A stretch of DNA of 64,000 nucleotides from Bacteroidaceae bacterium (GTDB taxonomy: Bacteria > Bacteroidota > Bacteroidia > Bacteroidales > Bacteroidaceae): positions 42,395 through 106,394 of the forward strand of contig JAKSLR010000004.1 in the NCBI GenBank assembly GCA_024401095.1, read 5' to 3'. Both the position numbers and the translations under genes were made by a program. Within the stretch, counting starts at the first letter, position 1. The number at the start of each line of letters is the position of its first letter. Shown piece after piece: positions 51,469-60,158 of this stretch. Under the pieces are notes generated by a model. The model was given only the letters and a program-made list of their open reading frames with translations. It searched no databases and was not told the origin of the DNA.

Positions 51469-51855
51469 TTAGTTCTTCTTTTCAGAACAACAGTCTGACT
51501 TTTTCTCGTCTTTCTTTTCACCTTCACAGCAGTCCTTACCACCCTTGTGGTCTCCTTTGCAGTCAGCACATTCGTGCTTACCCTCTGCCAGAGAAGCCTT
51601 ATAACCTACCTTTTCAATGCCCTTGATGAGCTTTTCTGGATTAGTCTTGTCAGCATCGTAAGTAATGGTAACTGTCTTATCGCTAACGTTAGTCTTAATT
51701 TCCTTTACACCTTTCTCAAAACGTACATTCTCCTTGATCTTGCTTGCGCAGTTCTCACAAGACATGTTGGTCTTCAGAGTAACAGTCTTTACATCTGTTG
51801 CATTTACTGCAACTGCCATGAACATAGTCAGGGCCATAAGAATAAATTTCTTCAT
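51469..51855 (-). CDS. Exported heavy-metal-associated (HMA) domain protein with Cys/His-rich tail
   Basis: 128-residue secreted metal-binding protein. The signal peptide MKKFILMALTMFMAVAVNA is followed by one HMA ferredoxin-like domain (about residues 22-90) with the metal site NMSCENCASKI. The tail from about residue 92 (HECADCKGDHKGG, DCCEGEKKD, SDCCSEKK) is Lys-, Asp- and Cys-rich, with eight or so potential thiol or imidazole ligands. Copper(I) is the most likely metal, zinc or cadmium being alternatives. It is downstream of a TonB receptor by 24 bases, and the two form an operon. Confidence 0.88.
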   Translation of the reverse strand: MKKFILMALTMFMAVAVNATDVKTVTLKTNMSCENCASKIKENVRFEKGVKEIKTNVSDKTVTITYDADKTNPEKLIKGIEKVGYKASLAEGKHECADCKGDHKGGKDCCEGEKKDEKKSDCCSEKKN

Positions 51856-51879
51856 AATTCGTTAGTTTTAGTGTATTTA

Positions 51880-54120
51880 TTATTCAACTTTTGCAAATTT
51901 CGTAAAATTAAAACGCAAACCCACATAGAACATGGCTCCTTCTACTGGTCCCCATACCATGGTAGAATCAAAGTTCTTGCCCCAAGGTTCATTGGCAGCA
52001 ATGAACGGATTCATCTGTCTGAATCCTGTCAGGTTCTCCCCACCCACGTAGATAGACCAATGACGGAACCAGCGGGTAATCTGCGCTGTAACCTGCTCAT
52101 ACCCCTTATATGAATTCTCCCAGAGTGGCTGCTGCACATCAGGTGTAGGCATTCTGCCACCACCGTTCAACTGCAGTGTAGCATCGAACTGCCATTTCCC
52201 CAATCCTGGCTTATAAGACAAGGAGAAGACTCCCTTATGCTTAGGGGTAAGAGGACGGTCCATGAGCTTACCGGCAATGGTTTGCTTCACATCTGTATAA
52301 CGGTAGGCTGCCGTAAAATCCATGCCCTTAAAGACAGGATAACTGGCTTCTACCTGAAAGGTATGTGAATAGGAATCTCCTTTTAAATTTGAAAAATGAA
52401 CCTGATGCGCATCTGTATCCATATCTATGACCATCTGATGAAGGAAATTTGTATAGTAATACTCTGCACTCAGGCTGAGTTTCTTCTCTTCGGCTACAGG
52501 AATGTCAACCAGAGTACTGATGCCGTAGTTCCAAGCTTCTTCCTGATCCAGATTCTCATCGATAATCACATTTCGGCTGCTGGCAAAGAGGAAGTTGTTC
52601 TCTGCCATGACATGATTGGTACAGTATCCCTTTCCTGCAGATGCACGCATGGAGAAAACCTCGTTAGGTGCCCACTTCATGTGCGCACGTGGTGTAAAGA
52701 ATGTACCATAGAGACTACTGTGATCTACACGTAGTCCTCCCATCAAAATGAACTTATCATCGTAATTATAGGTGTACTGAGCATAGGCTCCCGGCACAGT
52801 TTCCTTCTCCAGCGTCTGCTTAGGCTGAGGATAATAGGAAGATGTAATAGCAGGTATATTTTCTATCTGATGATCCTGATTGAAATAATCATGATTCAGG
52901 CTTATACCAGTAGATATGCTGTGCTGCTTGTTCAGCTCGCTCTCAAACATAAGCGAGGCATAGGCATTACTCTCTTTCAAGTTGTAATACTTCTGGCCAA
53001 ATCTAGAATCCTGGTTGTGAATAGAGCCAGATAGGATAAGCGCCACATTGCTGTTGTGCTCCTTATCGAAGATATAAGCATTCTTTGTGAAGGCTTCATA
53101 ACGTTCTACTTCCATACCAATGGTATATGCTAATGCAGATGAGTATGGAGACGAATTCAGCTGACCGCTCTTGCGGTTTTCCTTCATGCCCTTAATAGAT
53201 GCCTGAAAAACATAGTTATCTCCCATGTATGCCCATCGGTTCTGAAGGCTATATTGCTTGACCTGAGGCATATCCTGAAAACCGTCATCGTTCATGTCGT
53301 CCATACGGTCATAGTTTTCATAATGTCCCAACACACCTACCTTCCAACGCTGTCCCAATGAAGTATTTGCATCAAAATTTGCTTCAAACTTACTCTTGCT
53401 ATTCATGTACATGTTAACAGCAACAGAAGGTTCTGCTTGTGGTTTCTTGAATTCTACATTAATCTGGCCAGTAATTGCCTCATATCCGTTTTTAACCGAA
53501 GCATTGCCTTTAGATACCTGAATACTCTGCATCCATGGCCCTGGAATGTAGCCTAAAGCAAACGGCATAGCTGCTCCACGATAATTCGGAATATTTTCTG
53601 TGAGCATCTGAACATAGGTTCCAGAAAGACCTAATAGCTTGATTTGCTTGGCACCTGTAGAGGCATCGGAATAATTGACATCAACAGAAGCATTGGAAGT
53701 AAAACTCTCTCCAAGGTTACAGCAAGCTGCTCGAGTAAGCTGGGTGGCCGTAATCTGATCCTGGTTCAAGATACTGACACGTGATTTACCCAACCCTATG
53801 TTTCGGCCTCTAATTTCCACCTCATTCAGCTGGGCGGCATCTTCCTTCAAAACGATATCGAGTTTTGCATTCTTATCCCTTACCACTATCTCTTGTGTTT
53901 CATAACCCAGAAAACTGATGACAAGAATCTGTGAAGATGCAGGTTTGCGAATAGAGAAAACTCCGTTGGAGTCAGTAGTTGTACCCGTAGATGTCTTCTG
54001 CCACAGGATATTAGCACCAATTATAGCTTCTCCTGCAGCATCTTTGACTGTTCCCGTAACTTGAGCAAATAAAGCAAAAGGGAAACAGAACAAAAGAACT
54101 AAAAACAATTTTATATTCAT
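51880..54120 (-). CDS. TonB-dependent receptor, metal-associated type
   Basis: Outer-membrane receptor of 746 residues. The signal peptide ends at LFAQ. An N-terminal carboxypeptidase-like regulatory domain (about 20-105, VTGTVKDAAGEAIIGANILW) precedes the plug (about 110-225), which has an adjacent Cys pair in RAACCNLGESFTSNAS, and the 22-strand barrel ends in the aromatic FYVGLRFNFTKF. No SusD gene follows, so it is not a polysaccharide-utilisation receptor. The HMA partner gene suggests uptake of a copper or other metal complex. The promoter -7 element (54136-54129) ends within nine bases of the ATG. Confidence 0.92.
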   Translation of the reverse strand: MNIKLFLVLLFCFPFALFAQVTGTVKDAAGEAIIGANILWQKTSTGTTTDSNGVFSIRKPASSQILVISFLGYETQEIVVRDKNAKLDIVLKEDAAQLNEVEIRGRNIGLGKSRVSILNQDQITATQLTRAACCNLGESFTSNASVDVNYSDASTGAKQIKLLGLSGTYVQMLTENIPNYRGAAMPFALGYIPGPWMQSIQVSKGNASVKNGYEAITGQINVEFKKPQAEPSVAVNMYMNSKSKFEANFDANTSLGQRWKVGVLGHYENYDRMDDMNDDGFQDMPQVKQYSLQNRWAYMGDNYVFQASIKGMKENRKSGQLNSSPYSSALAYTIGMEVERYEAFTKNAYIFDKEHNSNVALILSGSIHNQDSRFGQKYYNLKESNAYASLMFESELNKQHSISTGISLNHDYFNQDHQIENIPAITSSYYPQPKQTLEKETVPGAYAQYTYNYDDKFILMGGLRVDHSSLYGTFFTPRAHMKWAPNEVFSMRASAGKGYCTNHVMAENNFLFASSRNVIIDENLDQEEAWNYGISTLVDIPVAEEKKLSLSAEYYYTNFLHQMVIDMDTDAHQVHFSNLKGDSYSHTFQVEASYPVFKGMDFTAAYRYTDVKQTIAGKLMDRPLTPKHKGVFSLSYKPGLGKWQFDATLQLNGGGRMPTPDVQQPLWENSYKGYEQVTAQITRWFRHWSIYVGGENLTGFRQMNPFIAANEPWGKNFDSTMVWGPVEGAMFYVGLRFNFTKFAKVE

Positions 54121-54128
54121 TTCAATCG

Positions 54129-54171
54129 CAAAGGTAACAGATTTTCGGCAATTACTCTAATCTGCTACCTT
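54129..54171 (-). promoter_or_regulatory. Promoter of the TonB receptor-HMA operon with overlapping inverted repeat
   Basis: Minus-strand TACCTTTG (54136-54129) is the -7 element. It overlaps the left arm of an inverted repeat (AAGGTAACAGATT 54131-54143 and AATCTGCTACCTT 54159-54171, 12 of 13 pairs). A bound metal regulator there would block the promoter; alternatively the stem ends the GH25 transcript. Confidence 0.5.
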
Positions 54172-54211
54172 CTTTTTATAATAAATACCTTATTCAAGGT
54201 ATTTTGAAAGG

Positions 54212-54871
54212 TTATTTCTTCAATTTGGAAATCTTAGGAGCATAATCCCAATCCACCTTTCCATAGATTCCCGGGACAGGCTTGATGGCAATCTGCCAAA
54301 GTAGACAACGACGCATGTCAGCTTTATCATCTATCTTACCACAGTACCACTTCTTGTATTTAAAGAAAGCCGAAAGATACTGGCGTTCAAACCTTGGAAT
54401 GACATATAGAATAGGAGCCTTTCCATATGTCTTCTTACATAGCTTAATAAAGGTACGAACATCCTGTTCAAATGCCTGCTGCCCTCCTGCCTTGGGAGCT
54501 ACTTCAATGTCAAGCACAGGAATTAAATCCATGGGAAGACCTCTGACAGCCTTCTCATAATTGGCAAACTGCTCCGCTCCAGAAACGCCTGGGCGAAAAA
54601 AATGATAATAGCCTACCTTTAGCCCATGCGCCTTAGCATCCTTGCCATAAGTTTCATGATGATCATCGACGAATGTCTTTCCCTCTGTTGCCTTAATATA
54701 AACAAAGCGAATGTTCCCGGAAGCGGTCAGCTTCTTCCAATTCACATCACCTTGATAATGTGAGATGTCTATTCCATTATAAGGTGTACCAGAATTCAAA
54801 ACCGCCTTTTCTGACGAGCATGCAGTTGCCAATACGAGCAACATGCAGCAAAAGAGATGACAAACTCTCAT
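54212..54871 (-). CDS. Glycoside hydrolase family 25 lysozyme-like lipoprotein
   Basis: Exported muramidase-type protein of 219 residues with lipobox ATAC (Cys18). GH25 motifs are NGIDISHYQGDVNW (first catalytic Asp), FVYIKATEGKTFVD, GYYHFF and PVLDIEV (Asp and Glu pair, about residue 120). The C-terminal LLWQIA and VDWDY close the barrel. It should cleave the MurNAc-GlcNAc bond of peptidoglycan. It is the second gene after the esterase at 54881 (nine-base gap). Confidence 0.9.
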   Translation of the reverse strand: MRVCHLFCCMLLVLATACSSEKAVLNSGTPYNGIDISHYQGDVNWKKLTASGNIRFVYIKATEGKTFVDDHHETYGKDAKAHGLKVGYYHFFRPGVSGAEQFANYEKAVRGLPMDLIPVLDIEVAPKAGGQQAFEQDVRTFIKLCKKTYGKAPILYVIPRFERQYLSAFFKYKKWYCGKIDDKADMRRCLLWQIAIKPVPGIYGKVDWDYAPKISKLKK

Positions 54872-54880
54872 TGTTGGAAA

Positions 54881-55756
54881 TTAAAGCATTCCCAATGTTC
54901 TAAGCCAGCTCTCAACCTCTGCAGTCCATTCACGTTTGAACATAAAACGGTCTTCGAAACCAAATCCGTGGCCACCATAAGGATAAATGAACATAGAACA
55001 GTTTTGAACACCATGCTTAATCAAGGCAGAATAATAACCGATGCTGTTAAGCGGGTTCACTGTATTATCATCTGATGCCAAAACCAGAATAGCAGGCGGT
55101 GTGTTCTCATTAACCTGCATGTGCAGATTAAAACGATTCACCAGTTCTTCTGAAGGATTCTTACCCAACAAAGCTTCACGTGAGCCCATGTGAGTTATTT
55201 CTTTCTCCATACTGATGACTGGATACATAAGGATGCTGAAGTCCGGACGAGTCTCCTTACTTGTATAGAGGGTAGATAATGTTGCAGCAAAATGACCACC
55301 TGCAGAATGTCCCATAATTCCTACCTTGGATGGATTTATCCCCCATTCTGCTGCATGCTGGCGTACCAGACGGATAGCTTGCTCTCCATCATTGAGTGGA
55401 ATCTCATGGTGCGAATTCGGCATACGGTATTTGAGAACAACAAATGTGATTCCAAGTTTGTTCATCCAAGTACTGTAAGAAGTACCCTCACTGACCATAC
55501 TCACACCAAAGTAACCACCACCAGGAGCACAGATGATACAGGTTCCATTTGGTTTTGCTGGCTTATATACCATCAGTAAAGCATCCGTCACATTAGTTAT
55601 GAAAGTAGGGAAAAGTTCCTTTTCTTCTCCACTCAAACCACTTTGTGTAGGAGCTCCATTTGGCCAGAGAGAGAGAACCAAAGGCTCATTGACATTCTGC
55701 GCAAAAACTGAAAGCGATACGCAAATGCTACATAATAAAGTAAATAGTGTTTTCAT
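54881..55756 (-). CDS. Secreted alpha/beta hydrolase (carbohydrate-esterase-like), paralogue of the 16274 gene
   Basis: Exported esterase of 291 residues with signal MKTLFTLLCSICVSLSVFAQ. The oxyanion motif is CAPGGGYFG, the nucleophile Ser is in GIMGHSAGGHFAATL (about residue 151), the acid is in VLASDDNTVNP and the His in YPYGGHGFGFEDRF. It matches the 16274-17119 protein along its length (LWPNGAP, FVVLKYRMPN, WMNKLGIT), but has the usual GHSAGG elbow. It probably deacetylates a glycan. It is first in an operon with the GH25 lysozyme, which suggests O-acetyl removal from peptidoglycan as one option. Confidence 0.83.
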   Translation of the reverse strand: MKTLFTLLCSICVSLSVFAQNVNEPLVLSLWPNGAPTQSGLSGEEKELFPTFITNVTDALLMVYKPAKPNGTCIICAPGGGYFGVSMVSEGTSYSTWMNKLGITFVVLKYRMPNSHHEIPLNDGEQAIRLVRQHAAEWGINPSKVGIMGHSAGGHFAATLSTLYTSKETRPDFSILMYPVISMEKEITHMGSREALLGKNPSEELVNRFNLHMQVNENTPPAILVLASDDNTVNPLNSIGYYSALIKHGVQNCSMFIYPYGGHGFGFEDRFMFKREWTAEVESWLRTLGML

Positions 55757-55780
55757 TTTTTACCATTATTTCCTAGAGTG

Positions 55781-55788
55781 CAAAGATA
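55781..55788 (-). promoter_or_regulatory. -7 element of the esterase-lysozyme operon
   Basis: Minus-strand TATCTTTG followed by CA, 24 bases before the ATG at 55756. Confidence 0.55.
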
Positions 55789-55813
55789 AAAACTTTTGAC
55801 GATAATGAAAAAG

Positions 55814-55841
55814 AAAAGGCGGAGTAAAAACCCCGCCTTTT
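55814..55841. terminator. Terminator of the V-ATPase operon
   Basis: 9-bp stem AAAAGGCGG / CCGCCTTTT with A-rich and T-rich flanks, 20 bases after the subunit K stop. The minus-strand flank reads CTTTTTC. Confidence 0.8.
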
Positions 55842-55861
55842 TTTTATTTTTCTATGAAAAA

Positions 55862-56314
<453 letters not shown>

Positions 56315-58198
56315 TTATTTTTTTACGTTGAAAGGGTTATAAGCAGTACCCTTACCTTCATAGCCCGCATTCTTGAAATACTCTACGAAATTCAGACGCA
56401 ATGGGTGTACGAAAGCAGAAATTGCTGACATGAGCAAGTTAAACAGGTGACCAACAACATAGATTAGGATAGCCGGTATAAGTAACAAAATACTTCCTTC
56501 ATCACCACGAACCATATCACCAATCATGTTAAATGCTCCACCCAGCATACCACCTGCAAGGCAGAGGGCATAGAGTCGGATGTAAGAGAGCACATCACCC
56601 ATAAGACCAGATGCCATATTATAGGTATCATAAAGACCTGCTAATGGGTTGATGAAGATACCTGCTATAGGTTTGCTGGTAAGACGATCTACATTGTTCA
56701 AGAAATAGATAGCCAAAGCACTCACGGCACCAATACCGATAAGAACCATAACGGTAGTGTTCTGATCCATTGCACCAAAGAGGAACATAACTCCAGTTAT
56801 GACACCACCAACAATGAGAAGTACCCATCCCCAGGTGCTGATCTGGCTCTTGAAACCCTCTTTCTTTGTATAAAGAGCAGCCTTGACAACCATAGCCAAA
56901 CAAATGTGAACCACACCAATGCAGATAGCAGCTGCCATCTGGATAGAGTATGAAGTTCCCGGAACCTTACCTTGTAGCCATGCCAAGAGTGAACCGATAG
57001 CTGTTGTCTGAGGAATCCAACCTGCCTCTACAATGTTAATACCGAAGAAGGTTCCCAAGAAGAAACCGATTACGGTAGTAGCTACACCTAGAGCACAGAT
57101 CATTGATCCACAGCCTTCGAGCATTTCACCCAAAATAGGCACTTTCTTTGCTTTTCCACTCATGTCCAGCAAACCATATAATGTAATGAGCAAACCGTAA
57201 CCAGCATCACCCATACAGATAGCGAAGAACAAAGTAAAGAATGGAGCAACAATAGGTGTTGGGTCCCACTCGTTGTATGATGGGAAACCATACATCTTGG
57301 TCAAGCGCTCAAACATCTTGGAATACCAGTCGTTCTTGAACTTGATAGGAACATTGTCACCTTTTTGCGCCTCACGGATCTCATAATATGCACCAGAAGC
57401 ATCCAGCATTGACTTGACATCTGCTTCCTTCTCTTCAGGAATCCAGCCTTCTACCAGCTTCAGCTTATCTCCTGCAACATCTTGACTGTTCAGATGAACT
57501 TTAGAAACCTGAATAGCATTCTTGTTCTCTGCCTGAGCAGCTTGAAGTGCTGAAGAGTACTGTGCCTTTACTGCCTGCAGATTTTGCTCTACTTCTCCTG
57601 CCTGTGCAGCCAAAGTTTCAGCCTTGGCCTGAAGTTCAGGAATAGACATTGCAGGAAGCTCAATGCTTTCTGCATCAATAGCAGGCTTTTCTGGTGAGAA
57701 GGTCACGAAATAAACCGTAGAATCAGTTTCAGTAACAGGTGTAGCATAGAATGCATCTACCCATTCCTGAGAGAACTTAGCAACAGGACAAGCAAAGAGA
57801 TTCATTTGATATCCAGCCTGAGCTAAAGCTTCTACTTTAGCAGCATCGAATTCTCCGAAAGGAGTAGCTATAGCCAATTCCTTCTGAGTATTTTCTGCCT
57901 GACGTGCAACCTCAGACTGAGTCTCCAATTGTTCCTCTGTAAATTTAACAATCTGCTCTGCAGTGCTGAGATTCAATGCCTTATTAACTGTTTCTACAGG
58001 TTCATTAACCTTATCCAAGGAAGCCAGAACTTGAGCATACTGCTCATACTTGGCCTTAGCCTGTTCAAACTCTTCACTAGTGGAACCACTCTCCAATTCC
58101 TGGATGTGAACCACGCCAAGGTTCTGCAGCTGACTCAGAAACTCATTGTATTCCTGATGGAAGACCAACAGGTTTACTTTCTTCATTTTTGTAATCAT
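56315..58198 (-). CDS. ntpI: V-type ATPase subunit I
   Basis: Stator and membrane subunit (a/I) of 627 residues. The cytoplasmic N-terminal half (about 1-320) is helical and Ala/Gln-rich; the C-terminal half has seven or eight membrane helices, with ITLYGLLDMSGKAKKVPILG, and the conserved Arg expected in SYIRLYALCLAGGM. The start ATG overlaps the subunit D stop (ATGA), which supports MITKMKK at 58198 over the Met at 58186. Confidence 0.94.
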   Translation of the reverse strand: MITKMKKVNLLVFHQEYNEFLSQLQNLGVVHIQELESGSTSEEFEQAKAKYEQYAQVLASLDKVNEPVETVNKALNLSTAEQIVKFTEEQLETQSEVARQAENTQKELAIATPFGEFDAAKVEALAQAGYQMNLFACPVAKFSQEWVDAFYATPVTETDSTVYFVTFSPEKPAIDAESIELPAMSIPELQAKAETLAAQAGEVEQNLQAVKAQYSSALQAAQAENKNAIQVSKVHLNSQDVAGDKLKLVEGWIPEEKEADVKSMLDASGAYYEIREAQKGDNVPIKFKNDWYSKMFERLTKMYGFPSYNEWDPTPIVAPFFTLFFAICMGDAGYGLLITLYGLLDMSGKAKKVPILGEMLEGCGSMICALGVATTVIGFFLGTFFGINIVEAGWIPQTTAIGSLLAWLQGKVPGTSYSIQMAAAICIGVVHICLAMVVKAALYTKKEGFKSQISTWGWVLLIVGGVITGVMFLFGAMDQNTTVMVLIGIGAVSALAIYFLNNVDRLTSKPIAGIFINPLAGLYDTYNMASGLMGDVLSYIRLYALCLAGGMLGGAFNMIGDMVRGDEGSILLLIPAILIYVVGHLFNLLMSAISAFVHPLRLNFVEYFKNAGYEGKGTAYNPFNVKK

Positions 58199-58821
58199 AC
58201 AGCAGCCTCCTTTCCTTCTGTCTCTGCAGCAGCACGTTTTTCCTGAAGTGATTTCAGAATCTTCTGGCTTGACTTAGAGAGGTTCTCCTCATCTTCCATG
58301 AAGCGCTTAATCTTGCGGACTGCCTCCTGGAATCCAGGAATCTGAACCTTCTCAAACAGGTTCACCTTCTGTGTGGTCTTCTTACGAGCATGTTCCAGCA
58401 AAGCAAGCTTTGCATCAACAAACTCGCGCTCCACAGCAGTCTTAGCCAATCCTTGCAAGAGGTTGATACCGTCGAAATACCATTTTGGAGAACTGAAAAG
58501 GCCGAATGGCTTTACCTCCAGACGGATATTAGTTAAGATAGGTACGCGAACGCCCGCTATCTTCTTGACATCCATTTCCACGTCCTTTAGGGCCACAAGA
58601 CTGGTGTCAAACTCACCCCACAAGGCATACATGGATTCATAGCCATCAATCTGACTCTTCAGTTTCTCTTCCAATGCAACGGCCTCTTCCTTGCACTTCT
58701 TCACCTCCAGACGCAACGCTGTCTCCTTATTTTTAATAATAGGGAGCGTACGCTGTCGCATCTTCAGGTTCTTTTCCAGTTGCTGAAGCGACGTTTTATT
58801 GTATTGAAACTTAATTGCCAT
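58195..58821 (-). CDS. ntpD: V-type ATPase subunit D
   Basis: Central-stalk subunit of 208 residues, forming the long coiled-coil shaft inside the A3B3 head. N-terminal QYNKTSLQQLEKNLKMR and the long helical ends with a short middle domain (KPFGLFSSPKWYFDG) match the family. The central-stalk partner F is not found in the operon. Three bases separate it from subunit B. Confidence 0.93.
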   Translation of the reverse strand: MAIKFQYNKTSLQQLEKNLKMRQRTLPIIKNKETALRLEVKKCKEEAVALEEKLKSQIDGYESMYALWGEFDTSLVALKDVEMDVKKIAGVRVPILTNIRLEVKPFGLFSSPKWYFDGINLLQGLAKTAVEREFVDAKLALLEHARKKTTQKVNLFEKVQIPGFQEAVRKIKRFMEDEENLSKSSQKILKSLQEKRAAAETEGKEAAV

Positions 58822-58824
58822 TTA

Positions 58825-60147
58825 TTATTTCCAATAGATATCGGTAAATTCTTTCTTGATATTAACCTCTTCCAACTTGAAGTACTTACGGAACAAGCCC
58901 CAAGTTACATCGAGCATCTCGGTAGTATCCAGGTTGACATCGATAGCCAGCAACTTATCTGCATACTCCTTAGCAAAGTCCAGACAGCGATTATCATAGT
59001 CGGTCAAGTCGAAACCGTTCTCCAACTTGGTCTTTGCGTTAGCAGCATCAGAATACAGACGAATAGCTGCATTCATAACCTGACTATGATCCTTACGAGT
59101 CTTCTTACCAGATACAAGCTGCTTCAGACGAGACAATGAACGGAATGGGTCAATGATGACCTTACCGATATCAGAATCACGACGCAAGAAGAGCTGACCC
59201 TCGGTAATGTAACCAGTGTTATCAGGTACTGCGTGAGTAATATCACCACCACTCAGAGTAGTTACGGCAATAATGGTAATAGAACCACCACCTGCTTCTT
59301 CTGGGAACTGTACAGCCTTCTCGTAAATCTTTGCAAGGTCTGAATACAGAGAACCTGGCATAGAGTCCTTAGAAGGAATCTGGTCCATACGGTTACTTAC
59401 GATAGACAGAGAGTCTGCGTAAGAGGTCATATCGGTCAACAAAACCAATACCTTCTCATGCTTCTCAACTGCAAAGTACTCAGCAGCAGTCAAAGCCATG
59501 TCTGGAATCAACAGACGCTCTACGGCTGGGTCTTCGGTGGTGTTCATGAAAGAAATAATACGATCTACCGCACCTGCGTTAGCAAAAGTGTTACGGAAGA
59601 AATAATAGTCATCATTGGTCATACCCATACCACCCAGGATGATCTTATCAACCTTAGCACGGAGGGCTACCATAGCCATTACCTCATTAAATGGCTGATC
59701 TGGGTCTGCAAAGAATGGAATCTTCTGACCTGATACCAAGGTATTGTTCAAGTCGATACCAGCAATACCGGTAGCAATCAGTTCAGATGGCTGCTTACGG
59801 CGAACTGGATTCACAGAAGGACCACCAATCTCCACTTCCTTACCTTCAATTTCTGGACCGCCATCAATAGGATGACCGTATGCATTGAAGAAACGGCCGG
59901 CAAGCTGCTCTCCTACCTTCAATGAAGGAGCCTTACCCAAGAATACAACCTCTGCATTGGTAGGAATACCACCGGTACCCTCAAACACCTGCAAGGTAAC
60001 ATCTTCGCCGGCAATCTTTACCACCTGTGCCAACTTACCGTTGATGGTGGCCAGCTCATCATAACCAACGCCAGTTGCCTTCAGAGAGCAAGTAGCCTTG
60101 GTAATCTGGCTGATTTTTGTATATACTTTTTGAAATGCTGTTGCCAT
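58825..60147 (-). CDS. ntpB: V-type ATPase subunit B
   Basis: Non-catalytic head subunit of 440 residues. The N-terminal beta-barrel, GGPEIEGKEVEIGGPSVNP, SGQKIPFFADPD (in place of a full P-loop) and LTDMTSYADSLSI identify it. Subunit B alternates with A in the hexamer. It is 11 bases after subunit A. Confidence 0.95.
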   Translation of the reverse strand: MATAFQKVYTKISQITKATCSLKATGVGYDELATINGKLAQVVKIAGEDVTLQVFEGTGGIPTNAEVVFLGKAPSLKVGEQLAGRFFNAYGHPIDGGPEIEGKEVEIGGPSVNPVRRKQPSELIATGIAGIDLNNTLVSGQKIPFFADPDQPFNEVMAMVALRAKVDKIILGGMGMTNDDYYFFRNTFANAGAVDRIISFMNTTEDPAVERLLIPDMALTAAEYFAVEKHEKVLVLLTDMTSYADSLSIVSNRMDQIPSKDSMPGSLYSDLAKIYEKAVQFPEEAGGGSITIIAVTTLSGGDITHAVPDNTGYITEGQLFLRRDSDIGKVIIDPFRSLSRLKQLVSGKKTRKDHSQVMNAAIRLYSDAANAKTKLENGFDLTDYDNRCLDFAKEYADKLLAIDVNLDTTEMLDVTWGLFRKYFKLEEVNIKKEFTDIYWK

Positions 60148-60158
60148 GTGTATCAGAT

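Noticed and set aside
51547..52113. 188-residue open frame on the plus strand across the HMA and TonB receptor genes.
   Set aside because: Antisense to two clear genes, with no start context or recognisable motif.
54131..54171. Inverted repeat only as a terminator of the GH25 gene.
   Set aside because: It has no T run on that strand and overlaps the receptor promoter, so an operator reading is preferred, though a terminator role is not excluded.
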